From assembly GCA_030706065.1 (NCBI GenBank), contig JAUZPH010000241.1, positions 1 through 6,058 on the forward strand: a stretch of 6,058 nucleotides of DNA, written 5' to 3'. Source of the stretch: Bacillota bacterium. GTDB lineage: Bacteria; Bacillota; Clostridia; Clostridiales; Clostridiaceae. A program made the translations under genes and the position numbers. The notes under the pieces are model-generated. The model was not told where the DNA came from, searched no databases, and saw only the letters and a list, made by a program, of their open reading frames with translations. Positions 5,049-6,058 of this stretch are shown in pieces; the first letter of the stretch is position 1; each line of letters begins with the position of its first letter.

Positions 5049-6058
5049 TTAAAATCCTCCGAAGCCTCCACCGCCGTCTCCGCCCCCCCCGAAGCTTCCT
5101 CCTCCGCTGAAGCCCCCTCCGTTTCCTCCTGAGGAAGAATCCTGGGAACCGGCCACTGATATTGCAGAGTCCGTTATCTCGGTAAAGACTGCTGACATAT
5201 CCTCAAACTGTGTGAATATATCATTATGACCATGCAACATATCCGAGATATAAAGGTAGGTCAGCATGTTCATGTCCGTGTTGCTGTACATATCCTCACT
5301 GGGAATGATAATCCTGAGCTGATCCAGTACCCTCCTTGCGATATCAAGAGAAATTGCATAAACAAGATAGTGCTCCCACAGCACCAGGGATGGAACCTCC
5401 GCCTCCTTTATATTGCCAAAGTCTTTTAGAAAGTTCCTGAAACCCTTCCATCTTGCATATTGATCCGAGCCATACCTGGTATGTTTTGTAAAAGAAAGGG
5501 ATACTATGTATAATCCGATAATGGTTCCGCCAAAGAGGAAGACTCCATTGGGACTCATGCCTGTTATGTAAGCTGTACAAATTGCCAGCAGTATTACAAA
5601 AACTATGGCTATTGCGATTCGAACTGTTCCCATTCTGCCCGAATCATCCCAAAAGCCGAAATCCAGTGAATCCTCTTTTGCAGTCTGCATCCACCTGTCA
5701 TATTTTTCTCTGAAGCGCCGGGCCTCTGCTCCCCTTCTTATTGAATTCCTCATTGCATTAAAAGTAAAAGTATTTCCATCACCAAAGTCCTCCAGAAGCC
5801 AATTCAGAAGAAATTCTTCGTGGGGTAAAAGCTTATCCTTCCTGTTGTTCAACCTGGTGATACCATAATCCCTTTCACGTTTTTTACCGAAGAAGCCTTT
5901 TTTCTCGCTATTTATTGCATCCATCTTAAGATGCCTCTTCCGTATCAGATTCATCAACGTGGCAGTTATATCCCTGTGAGATACGTTTCTGTAGTACAGC
6001 ATACTCATAACCGCAGGAGTGTAATCACCGGGAAGTTCCCTGTAATACTTGCCGTCAA
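5049..6058 (-). CDS. DUF2207 family membrane protein, C-terminal part (5' end outside window)
   Basis: The frame stays open to the right edge, so the visible 335 residues are the C-terminal part of a longer protein. The ATG at 6008 is internal: the 16 codons before it encode GKYYRELPGDYTPAV, a conserved DUF2207 block. Family features follow in order, numbered from the Met at 6008: the helical block HRDITATLMNLIRK (11-24), EEFLLNWLLEDFGDG (64-78), two membrane segments (about 127-149 and 153-173), the block ARWKGFRNFLKDF (185-197), LWEHYLVYAISLDIA (210-224), and a tail of about 26 residues with 18 Gly (294-319). The missing N-terminal half normally carries a signal peptide, an extracytoplasmic domain and another membrane segment. 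The function is not established. Its pairing with lemA 21 nt downstream is a known neighbourhood and suggests the two products work together. The coding strand has a run of eight G (5083-5090) in the Gly tail. Confidence 0.9.
   Translation of the reverse strand, partial: DGKYYRELPGDYTPAVMSMLYYRNVSHRDITATLMNLIRKRHLKMDAINSEKKGFFGKKRERDYGITRLNNRKDKLLPHEEFLLNWLLEDFGDGNTFTFNAMRNSIRRGAEARRFREKYDRWMQTAKEDSLDFGFWDDSGRMGTVRIAIAIVFVILLAICTAYITGMSPNGVFLFGGTIIGLYIVSLSFTKHTRYGSDQYARWKGFRNFLKDFGNIKEAEVPSLVLWEHYLVYAISLDIARRVLDQLRIIIPSEDMYSNTDMNMLTYLYISDMLHGHNDIFTQFEDMSAVFTEITDSAISVAGSQDSSSGGNGGGFSGGGSFGGGGDGGGGFGGF
5052..5129 (-). repeat. Gly-rich low-complexity C-terminal tail of the DUF2207 protein
   Basis: The last 26 codons encode 18 Gly with Phe, Ser, Asp and Asn in GGGF, GGGS and GGGGD units, ending in GFGGF. 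The DNA is much richer in G+C than its surroundings because of GGN codons. Such tails are common in DUF2207 and TPM-domain proteins; their role is unclear. Confidence 0.85.

Noticed and set aside
5226..5240. Any sign of CRISPR, tRNA or mobile element in the window
   Set aside because: No regularly spaced repeats, cloverleaf sequence, transposase or terminal inverted repeats were found; the only clear direct repeat is the coding duplication at 2923-3018.
5344..5868. Other open frames within the DUF2207 gene, on both strands
   Set aside because: They lie inside a clearly conserved coding sequence and have no independent support.

Overview
The window looks like chromosomal DNA of a spore-forming, low-GC Gram-positive bacterium, most likely a clostridium. 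Coding and intergenic DNA are AT-rich, ribosome binding sites are strong GGAGG types, and the first gene is a SleB/CwlJ-type spore-cortex hydrolase. The genus cannot be fixed from the sequence; cellulolytic clostridia are a guess.

Layout: the 3' end of a SleB/CwlJ-family hydrolase enters from the left on the + strand (1-366). Every other gene is on the - strand, so it converges on the hydrolase. Read in transcription order from the right edge: (a) a DUF2207-family membrane protein with a Gly-rich tail (5' end beyond the window) followed by lemA, closed by a very good intrinsic terminator at 4378-4406; (b) about 260 bp of AT-rich leader, then an ECF sigma factor (TTG start) whose last 14 nt overlap the start of a large single-pass membrane protein, the presumed anti-sigma factor, closed by a terminator at 1772-1796; (c) a single gene for a membrane-anchored protein with a degenerate zinc ribbon and seven propeller-like repeats (DUF5050-like), with its own candidate promoter.

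Working model: unit (b) is a sigma/anti-sigma pair in which a short cytoplasmic segment holds the sigma factor and a roughly 490-residue outer part senses an extracellular condition. The outer part shows a DUF4362-like stretch, a DUF4830-like stretch and an unrecognised C-terminal domain. The propeller protein of unit (c) is also predicted to face outward and could belong to the same envelope response, but nothing in the sequence proves that. DUF2207 and LemA proteins are often neighbours and probably act together at the membrane.

The most interesting points are the mosaic ectodomain of the putative anti-sigma factor, a 48-bp tandem duplication inside it, its unrecognised C-terminal domain, and the seven-repeat propeller protein with a broken zinc ribbon. 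No mobile element, CRISPR array, tRNA or rRNA was seen.
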